A DNA stretch of 64,000 nucleotides from Actinomyces vulturis. GTDB taxonomy: Bacteria > Actinomycetota > Actinomycetes > Actinomycetales > Actinomycetaceae. Positions 18,253 through 25,696 of the stretch are shown in pieces (positions within the stretch are counted from its first letter, which is position 1; every line of letters begins with the position of its first letter). Both the position numbers and the translations under genes were made by a program. The notes beneath the pieces are model-generated. The model was not told where the DNA came from and made no database searches. It was given only the letters and a program-made list of their open reading frames with translations. The stretch is from assembly GCF_001687305.1 (NCBI RefSeq), contig NZ_KV700386.1, positions 62,001 to 126,000 on the forward strand. The letters are read 5' to 3'.

Positions 18253-20373
18253 ATGACCACTGAGGTCAAGGCAAACGCCACCGCTGAACAGGGCTCCACG
18301 AGCGATGCCTGGGAAGGGTTCACCCCTGGCCCTTGGCAGGAAGAAATTGACGTTCGCGACTTTATCCAGCGCAACTACACGCCTTACGAAGGAGATGCTT
18401 CCTTCTTGGCTGGTGCAACGGACAAGACTCTTCGTCTCTGGGACACCCTTGAGCAGAAGTACCTGAGTGAAGAGCGTGCTCGTCGCGTGTACGACGTCGA
18501 CACCGACACTCCCGCTGACATTGATGCCTTCGGACCTGGGTACATCTCCGAAGATGACGATGTTGTCGTCGGCCTTCAGACCGATGTTCCTCTCAAGCGC
18601 GCCATGATGCCCAACGGTGGTTGGCGCATGGTGGAAACCGCTATCAAGGAAGCCGGTAAAGAGGTTAACGCCGATGTGAAGAAGATCTTCACCCGTTACC
18701 GCAAAACTCACAACGACGCTGTTTTCGATATCTACACCCCCCGTATTCGCGCAGCACGTTCCTCCCACATCATCACCGGTCTTCCCGATGCCTACGGTCG
18801 TGGCCGCATCATCGGTGATTACCGCCGCGTTGCCCTCTACGGCGTTGACCGCCTCATCGCCGACAAGCAGAAGGACAAGGACTCTGTTGCAGACAAGCCC
18901 TTCTCCGAGCACTGGGCACGTTTCCGCGAAGAACACTCTGAGCAGATCAAGGCTCTGAAGAAACTCAAGGTTATGGCCGAGTCTTACGGATTCGACATTG
19001 GCCGCCCTGCCGCTAACTCCCGTGAAGCAGTTCAGTGGACCTACTTCGCTTACCTGGCATCTGTCAAGAGCCAGGACGGCGCCGCCATGAGCATTGGCCG
19101 CCTCTCCGCATTCCTCGATACCTACTTCGAGCGCGACCTTGCTGCAGGTACCATCACCGAATCCGATGCACAGGAACTCATCGATAACCTCGTCATGAAG
19201 CTCCGCATCGTGCGATTCCTGCGCACCATCGATTACGACCAAATCTTCTCCGGTGACCCCTACTGGGCAACCTGGTCAGATGCTGGTTTCGGTGAAGATG
19301 GTCGTACCCTGGTCACCAAGACCGCATTCCGTCTCTTGCAGACTCTGCGCAACCTTGGCCCCGCACCCGAGCCGAACATCACCATCTTCTGGGATGAGAA
19401 CCTCCCCGCTGGCTACAAGGAATTCTGCGCAGCCATCTCTATCGAGACTTCATCCATCCAGTACGAATCTGATCCTCAGATTCGCGAGCACTGGGGCGAC
19501 GACGCAGCCATCGCATGCTGCGTTTCCCCCATGCGCGTGGGTAAGCAGATGCAGTTCTTCGGCGCACGCGTCAATGCTGCTAAGGCTCTCCTCTACGCCA
19601 TCAACGGTGGCCGTGACGAAATGAGCGGCAAGCAGGTTGTTGAAGGTATGACGGGCATTGAAGGTGACGGCCCTCTGGACTTCGATGAGGTCTGGGCCAA
19701 GTACGAAGACATACTGGACTGGGTTGTGGGCACCTATGTTGAGGCCCTCAATATCATCCACTTCTGCCACGACCGTTACGCATACGAGTCCATCGAAATG
19801 GCGCTGCACGATTCCGAAATCGTCCGCACCATGGGCTGCGGTATCGCAGGTCTGTCCATCGTGGCTGACTCCCTGGCCGCTATCAAGTATGCAAAGGTCA
19901 CCCCTGTCCGTGACGAGACCGGCCTCGTGGTTGATTACGTCACCGAAGGTGACTTCCCCGTCTACGGTAACGACGACGACCGCGCCGACGATATTGCTGC
20001 AACCGTGGTTCACACCATCATGAGCAAGATCCGTGCGATCCCCATGTACCGTGACGCCATCCCCACCCAGTCCGTCCTAACCATTACGTCGAACGTGGTT
20101 TACGGCAAGGCAACTGGTTCATTCCCCTCGGGCCACAAGAAGGGCACTCCCTTCTCTCCTGGTGCCAACCCTGAAAACGGTATGGACACCCACGGCATGG
20201 TTGCTTCCATGCTCAGCGTCGGCAAACTCGACTATGACGACGCCCTCGACGGTATCTCTCTGACCAACACGATCACGCCCTCTGGTCTTGGTCGTACGAA
20301 GGACGAGCAGGTAGCGAACCTTGTCGGCATCTTGGACGCCGGCTTCATCCCTGATGAGAACTGCTGCTGCTAA
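18253..20373 (+). CDS. pflB: Pyruvate formate-lyase large subunit lacking the glycyl-radical domain
   Basis: Cleaves pyruvate and CoA to acetyl-CoA and formate in anaerobic growth. The 706 residues align with the body of PFL: the twin catalytic cysteines are C422-C423 in [20 protein letters not shown], and [20 protein letters not shown] is also conserved. The protein stops at [15 protein letters not shown], just where single-chain PFL enters its C-terminal glycyl-radical domain; RVSGYAV is absent here and is encoded by the next gene. The stop is a true TAA, and the next gene has its own ribosome binding site, so this is a split rather than a simple frameshift. The start is ATG 18253, with AGGAGG upstream. 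The tail of three cysteines is unusual. Expression is probably oxygen- or redox-controlled, given the inverted repeats upstream. Confidence 0.95.
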   Translation: MTTEVKANATAEQGSTSDAWEGFTPGPWQEEIDVRDFIQRNYTPYEGDASFLAGATDKTLRLWDTLEQKYLSEERARRVYDVDTDTPADIDAFGPGYISEDDDVVVGLQTDVPLKRAMMPNGGWRMVETAIKEAGKEVNADVKKIFTRYRKTHNDAVFDIYTPRIRAARSSHIITGLPDAYGRGRIIGDYRRVALYGVDRLIADKQKDKDSVADKPFSEHWARFREEHSEQIKALKKLKVMAESYGFDIGRPAANSREAVQWTYFAYLASVKSQDGAAMSIGRLSAFLDTYFERDLAAGTITESDAQELIDNLVMKLRIVRFLRTIDYDQIFSGDPYWATWSDAGFGEDGRTLVTKTAFRLLQTLRNLGPAPEPNITIFWDENLPAGYKEFCAAISIETSSIQYESDPQIREHWGDDAAIACCVSPMRVGKQMQFFGARVNAAKALLYAINGGRDEMSGKQVVEGMTGIEGDGPLDFDEVWAKYEDILDWVVGTYVEALNIIHFCHDRYAYESIEMALHDSEIVRTMGCGIAGLSIVADSLAAIKYAKVTPVRDETGLVVDYVTEGDFPVYGNDDDRADDIAATVVHTIMSKIRAIPMYRDAIPTQSVLTITSNVVYGKATGSFPSGHKKGTPFSPGANPENGMDTHGMVASMLSVGKLDYDDALDGISLTNTITPSGLGRTKDEQVANLVGILDAGFIPDENCCC

Positions 20374-20428
20374 GCAAACGTCCTCACCGACTAGTCACTC
20401 AACCCCATTGACACAAAAGGAAAAGAAC

Positions 20429-20677
20429 ATGGCTGTTACTTTCGAAGAGCGCCTGGAGTCCATGAAGGCCAACCGTGCAGAGAAGACCACCACCAAGGGT
20501 CTCTACCACGCAAACATCAACGTGCTTGATCGCGCCACCCTCGAGGATGCCATTGATCACCCTGAGAAGTACCCTAACTTGACTGTCCGCGTTTCCGGCT
20601 ACGCCGTGAACTTCGTGAAGCTCACCCGTGAGCAGCAGTTGGACGTTCTGGCTCGTACCTTCCACAACAACGCCTGA
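20429..20677 (+). CDS. grcA: Stand-alone glycyl-radical subunit (GrcA/YfiD-like) of pyruvate formate-lyase
   Basis: An 82-residue protein equal to the C-terminal domain of PFL and to the autonomous glycyl radical cofactor GrcA (YfiD). The radical site is Gly57 in [13 protein letters not shown], followed by the family end [14 protein letters not shown]. The segment [20 protein letters not shown] matches the part just before the radical loop. The first 23 residues ([20 protein letters not shown]...) are an extra charged lead. AAAGGA precedes ATG 20429; the gap from pflB is 55 bp. In E. coli GrcA is a spare part for oxygen-damaged PFL. Here the large subunit has no such domain of its own, so this protein should be obligatory. 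There are no cysteines. Identity is highly likely; the symbol is by homology. Confidence 0.93.
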   Translation: MAVTFEERLESMKANRAEKTTTKGLYHANINVLDRATLEDAIDHPEKYPNLTVRVSGYAVNFVKLTREQQLDVLARTFHNNA

Positions 20678-20704
20678 CGCTGATCGCGTCACGCACACAG
20701 TCAT

Positions 20705-21583
20705 ATGACTGAGACCATGCCAAGCATGGACGGTAGCCGCCGGGACCAGGATTTCCTGGCCCCGGCGGCCCGTTTGCGCGGCGGTGGAACCGCAGGTCTG
20801 GCTGAACTGTCAGACATTGAGCGTTCTGACCGCCTCAAGCGCATGCGTGAAGGAACCCTTGGCTCCATTCACTCCTGGGAACTAGTCACCGCAGTGGATG
20901 GCCCTGGTACACGCATGACCATCTTTTTATCCGGATGCCCCCTACGGTGTCAGTACTGCCACAACCCCGATACCTTCAATATGAAGGATGGGGAGCCTAT
21001 TGAAGCGGAAGAATTGCTTCGGCGTATGCGTCGCTACAAGAACCTTTTCCGCGCCACCAAGGGTGGTATTACGCTCAGTGGTGGAGAAGTGCTGATGCAG
21101 CCAGCTTTTGCTCGCACACTTCTGCGTGGAGCAAAGGAGATGGGAATTCACACTGCTCTGGACACCTCAGGTTTCCTCGGTGCAGCAGCAACCGATGAGA
21201 TGCTTGACGATGTGGACCTGGTCCTGCTCGACGTGAAATCTGGCCTTCCTGAGACTTACAAGGAAGTTACCGGACGCGAATTGCAACCCACCATCGACTT
21301 TGGTGATCGCCTCGCCGCTAAAGGCATTGAGATCTGGGCACGTTTCGTGCTTGTCCCTGGCTTAAGCGATGCGGAAGATAACATTGAAGCAGTTGCTGAG
21401 ATTGTTAAGCGTTGGGGGGAAAGCGTTACTCGACTTGAGGTACTCCCATTTCATCAAATGGGCACAGATAAGTGGGATGCACTGGGTCTGAATTACACAC
21501 TGCGTGACACTCTGCCCCCAACTCCTGAGCACACCGAGCATGTTCGTGAAATGTTCCGTGCTCACGGGTTCACAGTAACCTGA
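20705..21583 (+). CDS. pflA: Pyruvate formate-lyase activating enzyme (radical SAM)
   Basis: Installs the glycyl radical by hydrogen abstraction using SAM and a [4Fe-4S] cluster. The cluster motif is C78-x3-C82-x2-C85 in LSGCPLRCQYCHNPDTF, followed by the family's GGITLSGGEVLMQP and DTSGF. At 292 residues it is about 45 longer than E. coli PflA because of a polar N-terminal lead. No clear ribosome binding site precedes ATG 20705, so the true start may be one of the downstream ATGs (20720, 20726). It lies 27 bp after the glycyl-radical gene, so pflB, grcA-like and pflA form one operon closed by a strong terminator. Its substrate here should be the small radical protein docked on PflB. Confidence 0.95.
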   Translation: MTETMPSMDGSRRDQDFLAPAARLRGGGTAGLAELSDIERSDRLKRMREGTLGSIHSWELVTAVDGPGTRMTIFLSGCPLRCQYCHNPDTFNMKDGEPIEAEELLRRMRRYKNLFRATKGGITLSGGEVLMQPAFARTLLRGAKEMGIHTALDTSGFLGAAATDEMLDDVDLVLLDVKSGLPETYKEVTGRELQPTIDFGDRLAAKGIEIWARFVLVPGLSDAEDNIEAVAEIVKRWGESVTRLEVLPFHQMGTDKWDALGLNYTLRDTLPPTPEHTEHVREMFRAHGFTVT

Positions 21584-21676
21584 GGGTGAGCGAACCGGAC
21601 TGAAGATCCGTTTTGTTATTGACAGTGAATTAGGTGTTGTTAGAGCACTGCATCACTAAAATCCCGACTTTGATAT

Positions 21677-21713
21677 GCACTGGCCCCGCGGAGGAACTCC
21701 GCGGGGCCAGTGC
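21677..21713. terminator. Strong hairpin terminator closing the pfl operon
   Basis: A perfect 17-bp GC-rich stem (arms 21677-21693 and 21697-21713, core ACTGGCCCCGCGGAG) with a 3-nt loop lies between pflA and the converging rnd gene. The rest of the 319-bp gap (21584-21902) holds no gene or further signal that I can support. Confidence 0.85.
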
Positions 21714-21902
21714 TGTTGAGTAGTGATGTTGTGGCTATATAGTTCTCATGTGCGTTACTCAATGAAGAGGCAGCGTTCGATAAACCGATTTGTTTCTATG
21801 TAACTACCTGTTTGTGACGATGATGAGTGAGAAGAGGACGCGGGATGATTCATCAAAGAGTGAAGTGAATGATGAACCATCATGAGGTTAAGAAAAAGTC
21901 AG

Positions 21903-23162
21903 TTACCCGTGCTGGCGTAGCGCATCAGTCAGACGCCGTGAAACCAATTCACGCTGCCAGGGACGTACATCAGCGCCGATTAACAAGGCATCTACGTCTA
22001 CCCCGGCGTGATAGCGCCAAGCCAATTCACGTTGCGTTGCCGGCGCCAAGACATTTTCCTGAGGGACATTAATCTCCTTGGCAATCTCCTGAACCACGGA
22101 CTTCACCACAGTCAGACGTTCAAAACGATCTTCATGGTGGCGATGCCATGACACAGGTTTGGGAATATACCCTTCCGGATGAACGGCACGCTTCGTTGGA
22201 AGACTCGTCGGGGGAGTCTTCATGGCACGATCAAGCGCTTGCCACCACTGCTGCAAGTATGGACGAGCAGTACGGGTATGGAAGTAACGAATGCGGTCCA
22301 ATTGCTTACGTGATGATGGCTGCTGTTGAGCGGCCATAATGAGTCCCTCATGAGCCACAACAACACGAGGAATGACATCTAACTCTTGAGCGATCTCTTC
22401 ACGAACAGTCCAAAGTTGTTTAACGATTTCGCGACCACGGTCGGTACGAACCGAAGAAAAACCCGGGACCTTGCGCCAGGGCTCAGGATCAACCGGTTTC
22501 GGGGGAGCAGTGCGCACATGTTCAAACTCTTGCTCCGCCCACTTCAATTTACCGGCTTGCTCGAGTTCGACAGTTAGTGCATCACGAAGTTCTTCGAGCA
22601 GTTCTACATCAAGCGCAGCATAAGCTAACCACGTCGATGGCAGGGGACGCGTGGACCAATCAGCTTGCTGGTGCTCTTTAGCTAAAGACCATCCCAAGGT
22701 CTCTTTGATCACATGGCCCAGACCCACACGACTTCGGCTAAGTAAGCGTGCAGCCAGTTCAGTATCAAAGAGGCGTGGTGCCGCAAGCCCAACAGCACGC
22801 ATACAGGGAAGATCTTGGTCAGCTGCATGAAGAATCCACGTGCAGTCTTGAAGAGCATCAGACAACAGGCTCAAATCAGACAGAGATCGAGGATCGATGA
22901 GATACGTGGGGCCGTGCCCACGACGTAACTGAATGAGGTAGGCATCTTGTCCATAGCGGAATCCCGAGGCACGTTCGGTATCAACGGCAAGGTCACCACT
23001 TTGGGAGGCGAGTGCAGCGACGGCAGAGGACAGGCCTGCGTCGGTAGAGATCACTGAGGGAACACCCATAGTGGGGTGGCTCAGTTTGGTGACCAGATCA
23101 GGATCGACAGGGTTGTCGGTGGTTCCCCACGTCTTGAGGGACGGGTGGGAGGGGGTATTCAC
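21903..23162 (-). CDS. rnd: Ribonuclease D-type 3'-5' exonuclease with HRDC domain
   Basis: DEDD-family 3'-5' exoribonuclease acting in tRNA/RNA maturation. ExoI has the D-x-E of LAVDTERASGFRYGQDAYL, ExoII lies in WILHAADQDLPCM and ExoIII is YAALDVELLEEL, the DEDDy pattern. An HRDC nucleic-acid-binding domain follows at about residues 215-295 and a second HRDC-like helical part ends the protein. The GTG start is backed by AAGGAGGAGA and overlaps the stop of the DUF3000 gene by 4 bp, so translation is coupled. 419 residues is normal for the actinobacterial form. It converges with the pfl operon. Confidence 0.94.
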   Translation of the reverse strand: MNTPSHPSLKTWGTTDNPVDPDLVTKLSHPTMGVPSVISTDAGLSSAVAALASQSGDLAVDTERASGFRYGQDAYLIQLRRGHGPTYLIDPRSLSDLSLLSDALQDCTWILHAADQDLPCMRAVGLAAPRLFDTELAARLLSRSRVGLGHVIKETLGWSLAKEHQQADWSTRPLPSTWLAYAALDVELLEELRDALTVELEQAGKLKWAEQEFEHVRTAPPKPVDPEPWRKVPGFSSVRTDRGREIVKQLWTVREEIAQELDVIPRVVVAHEGLIMAAQQQPSSRKQLDRIRYFHTRTARPYLQQWWQALDRAMKTPPTSLPTKRAVHPEGYIPKPVSWHRHHEDRFERLTVVKSVVQEIAKEINVPQENVLAPATQRELAWRYHAGVDVDALLIGADVRPWQRELVSRRLTDALRQHG

Positions 23163-23743
23163 CGAGGCTCTCCTCCTTGTTGCAATGGATGAATTAGTCC
23201 AGGCTCATGACCACAGGCCACACGAATGAGGTCAAACCACGCCTCACAGTGAGGGGTGAGATCATCAGTGACGGGAGTCCACGAAGCTCGTATTTCGATG
23301 TGTGCGCAGGAATCGCTTAACTCAAGGCCACCGAAGGTCTCGGACATGACCCGAGTAACTGTTCCAACCCGATGATGATATCCGGCACCTGCACACTCCA
23401 GTGCATCGGCCATCCATGACCACGCCACTTCACCCAAGCAGGGATCGACAGCAATATCATGATCGACTTTGGCTTTCACCATGACAACGAGACGATAGGT
23501 GCCACCCCACGCCTCTTGACCATCAGGGTCGTGAAGAATAACGAAACGACCACTTCCCAGGGAAACGCCTTGATCTTCAGCGACTGTCTGGGCGTTGAGT
23601 GCGGCAGTGTAAGGAGCCAGGCGTGTGGGGGAGGGAATCTCCTCAAGTACCACGTCATTCGGGCGTCGAGCATCACGGATGCTCAGGAGAGCACGGGCAA
23701 AACTAGGGGGAATATCACCCTCAGTGATGGTCTTTTCTGACAC
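23159..23743 (-). CDS. DUF3000 domain-containing protein
   Basis: A 194-residue soluble protein of the actinobacterial DUF3000 family, function unknown. It contains the conserved stretch VVLEEIPSPTRLAPYTAAL and a later SWTPVTDDLTPHCEAWFDL. No catalytic motif, signal peptide or membrane segment is seen. GTG start at 23743, with GGAGAA very close upstream. The gene is immediately upstream of rnd, overlapping by 4 bp, an arrangement common in actinobacteria. This suggests a role tied to RNA processing, but only by position. Confidence 0.85.
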   Translation of the reverse strand: MSEKTITEGDIPPSFARALLSIRDARRPNDVVLEEIPSPTRLAPYTAALNAQTVAEDQGVSLGSGRFVILHDPDGQEAWGGTYRLVVMVKAKVDHDIAVDPCLGEVAWSWMADALECAGAGYHHRVGTVTRVMSETFGGLELSDSCAHIEIRASWTPVTDDLTPHCEAWFDLIRVACGHEPGLIHPLQQGGEPR

Positions 23744-23826
23744 TTCTCCAGGCTAATGGGAAGGAGAGAAAGCCCTGGGATCCCACGCCGTAAAGGTGGT
23801 CATCGCTGTTGTATAGCGTTGAGAAG

Positions 23827-25689
23827 TTATTCCGACGCCGAGTGCTTGCCGAACACCACAGTCGTACCAGGCATTAGCACTGCCTCATTCACGCTCAATC
23901 CAAGTGGCCATGAGACCAGAACACTATTGATTGATAAAACAGAGGGCAAGGGGCGTGGCTCAAGGGCGGTATTGATGATGAACTGCAGCCCGCTGTGAGC
24001 CACGGTAATCACACCGTCGCTATCTGTGATGGTTGGCCACTCAGTGTGCTCAGCGAGAGCAAATTTCCGCCGAATCGTGATGAGTTTCTGATACCAGCGA
24101 AGCATTGCCACGTGCTGGGGTTGAGAACACTCGTTCCAATCGAGAGTGGAGCGAATAGCCGTCGATTCGGCTTGTGGATCAGGAACTACCTGATCATCCC
24201 AGCCATGTGAGGCGAACTCCTGGGAACGGCCTTCGGTAATGGCCTGTCCAAGTTCTGGAGCATGATCGGTGAAGAATTGAAATGGCACTCGGGTCCCCCA
24301 CTCTTCACCCATGAAAATCATTGGTGTGTAGGGACCTAAGAGAATCAGTGCGGCTTGAGCGGCCAACTGGGCGTCACTGAGCTGTTCAGAAGGACGATCG
24401 CCCGTAGCACGGTTACCCACCTGATCATGGTTCGAGGAACACACGACGAATCGACGAGGATCTATGTCAGTAGGTACAGGAGTGCCCCATGAGGATCCGC
24501 GGAAGGTGGAGTAGGAACCATCATGGAGGAAGGCACGTGCATAGGTTTTTTCTAAAGCGCCAGGTTCAGCAAAATCACCGTAGTAGCCGTCACTTTCACC
24601 GGTGAATCGTGCATGGATGGCGTGGTGTACGTCATCATTCCACTGAGCATCCATGCCCAACGCAGGACGTACGTGTTTACCAGTCAAAGGTTCATCGACT
24701 GGCGTGATTACAGCAATATCGTTGAGATCTGATTCAGCCACAAGACGCATCGGACGGGAAGAGTGAGAACGCAAGCAACTTACTGCGCGAGAGAGATCAG
24801 CCAAAATATGAGAAGCGGAGGAATCCTCAATGGCGTGGATAGCGTCAAGGCGTAAAGCATCAATGTGAAAGTCGTTGAACCAGCGTAGACAGGCCTCGAT
24901 GATGAAGCCTCGCATGCCTTCACAGTGCTCATCATCAACGTTCACCGCCTGGCCCCACGGTGTTTCATGCTTGGAGGTAAAGTACGGGCCAAACTCTGCC
25001 AGGTAGTTATCAGCAGGGCCAAGATGATTGAAAACGACGTCCAGGCATACTCCCATACCGCAGTGGTGGGCAGCGTCAACGAATCGAACTAAAGCTTCAG
25101 GCCCTCCGTAGAAGGGATGAACGGCATAGAGGCCCACACCGTCATAGCCCCAGCCACGATTTCCTGGGAATGTAGCTAAGGGCATGAGTTCAATCATTTC
25201 CACGCCAAGTGAAGCCAAATGCGGTAATTTCGTGATTGCCGCGTCGAGAGTTCCTTCACTGGTGAAGGTGCCAATATGTAGTTCATAAAACACTGCGCCA
25301 AGAGCATCACGCCCTGCGAAATCATGATCCGTCCAGGTGAAACTTGCTGGATCCCACCAAGTGGTTGCACCAGCAGAACCATCAGGATGAGCAGCACCAC
25401 GAGGGTCACCACGCAATACATCATCATGTCCCTGACGATGCAAACGGAACATATAGCGCTGACTAGAAGGAAGTTCACGGGAACTGACCCACCAGCCACC
25501 AGGATGAGAGTCCATAGCCCACTGCTCATCGCAATCTAGAAGGACTACCTCAACACTGTCCGCATAAGGAGCCCATAACGGAACATCTGGGCCAACCCAA
25601 TGATGATTTTCGGGGAGGAAACTCTCCACTTCAGGGCATACCTCGCGAACAGATCGCCAGGCGGAAGACTGCTGCGCAGAGGTAGTCAT
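23827..25689 (-). CDS. treZ: Malto-oligosyltrehalose trehalohydrolase
   Basis: GH13 enzyme that releases trehalose from maltooligosyl trehalose made by TreY. An N-terminal CBM48-like sandwich (DVPLWAPYADSVEVVLLD) precedes the (beta/alpha)8 barrel. The GH13 regions are seen as DVVFNHLGPADNYL, IDALRLDAIHAI with the nucleophile Asp, LVAESDLND with the acid Glu and SSNHDQVGNRATGDRP. The 620 residues are of normal length. GGAGTAA precedes the ATG. It is the last gene of glgX-treY-treZ, 7 bp after treY. Together the three convert glycogen branches to trehalose, a stress protectant, in the cytoplasm. Confidence 0.95.
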   Translation of the reverse strand: MTTSAQQSSAWRSVREVCPEVESFLPENHHWVGPDVPLWAPYADSVEVVLLDCDEQWAMDSHPGGWWVSSRELPSSQRYMFRLHRQGHDDVLRGDPRGAAHPDGSAGATTWWDPASFTWTDHDFAGRDALGAVFYELHIGTFTSEGTLDAAITKLPHLASLGVEMIELMPLATFPGNRGWGYDGVGLYAVHPFYGGPEALVRFVDAAHHCGMGVCLDVVFNHLGPADNYLAEFGPYFTSKHETPWGQAVNVDDEHCEGMRGFIIEACLRWFNDFHIDALRLDAIHAIEDSSASHILADLSRAVSCLRSHSSRPMRLVAESDLNDIAVITPVDEPLTGKHVRPALGMDAQWNDDVHHAIHARFTGESDGYYGDFAEPGALEKTYARAFLHDGSYSTFRGSSWGTPVPTDIDPRRFVVCSSNHDQVGNRATGDRPSEQLSDAQLAAQAALILLGPYTPMIFMGEEWGTRVPFQFFTDHAPELGQAITEGRSQEFASHGWDDQVVPDPQAESTAIRSTLDWNECSQPQHVAMLRWYQKLITIRRKFALAEHTEWPTITDSDGVITVAHSGLQFIINTALEPRPLPSVLSINSVLVSWPLGLSVNEAVLMPGTTVVFGKHSASE

Positions 25690-25696
25690 CAGGGGG

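Noticed and set aside
18082-19242. Long minus-strand open frame opposite pflB
   Set aside because: Antisense shadow of a strongly codon-biased gene; no recognisable protein features and no ribosome binding site.
20350-20440. pflB read as a frameshifted full-length gene
   Set aside because: The large subunit ends at a normal TAA in good context and the small gene has its own ribosome binding site, its own ATG and 23 extra residues, so a single indel does not restore one continuous PFL.
21714-21902. Short open frames between the pfl terminator and rnd
   Set aside because: All about 20 codons or antisense to rnd, with no ribosome binding site support.
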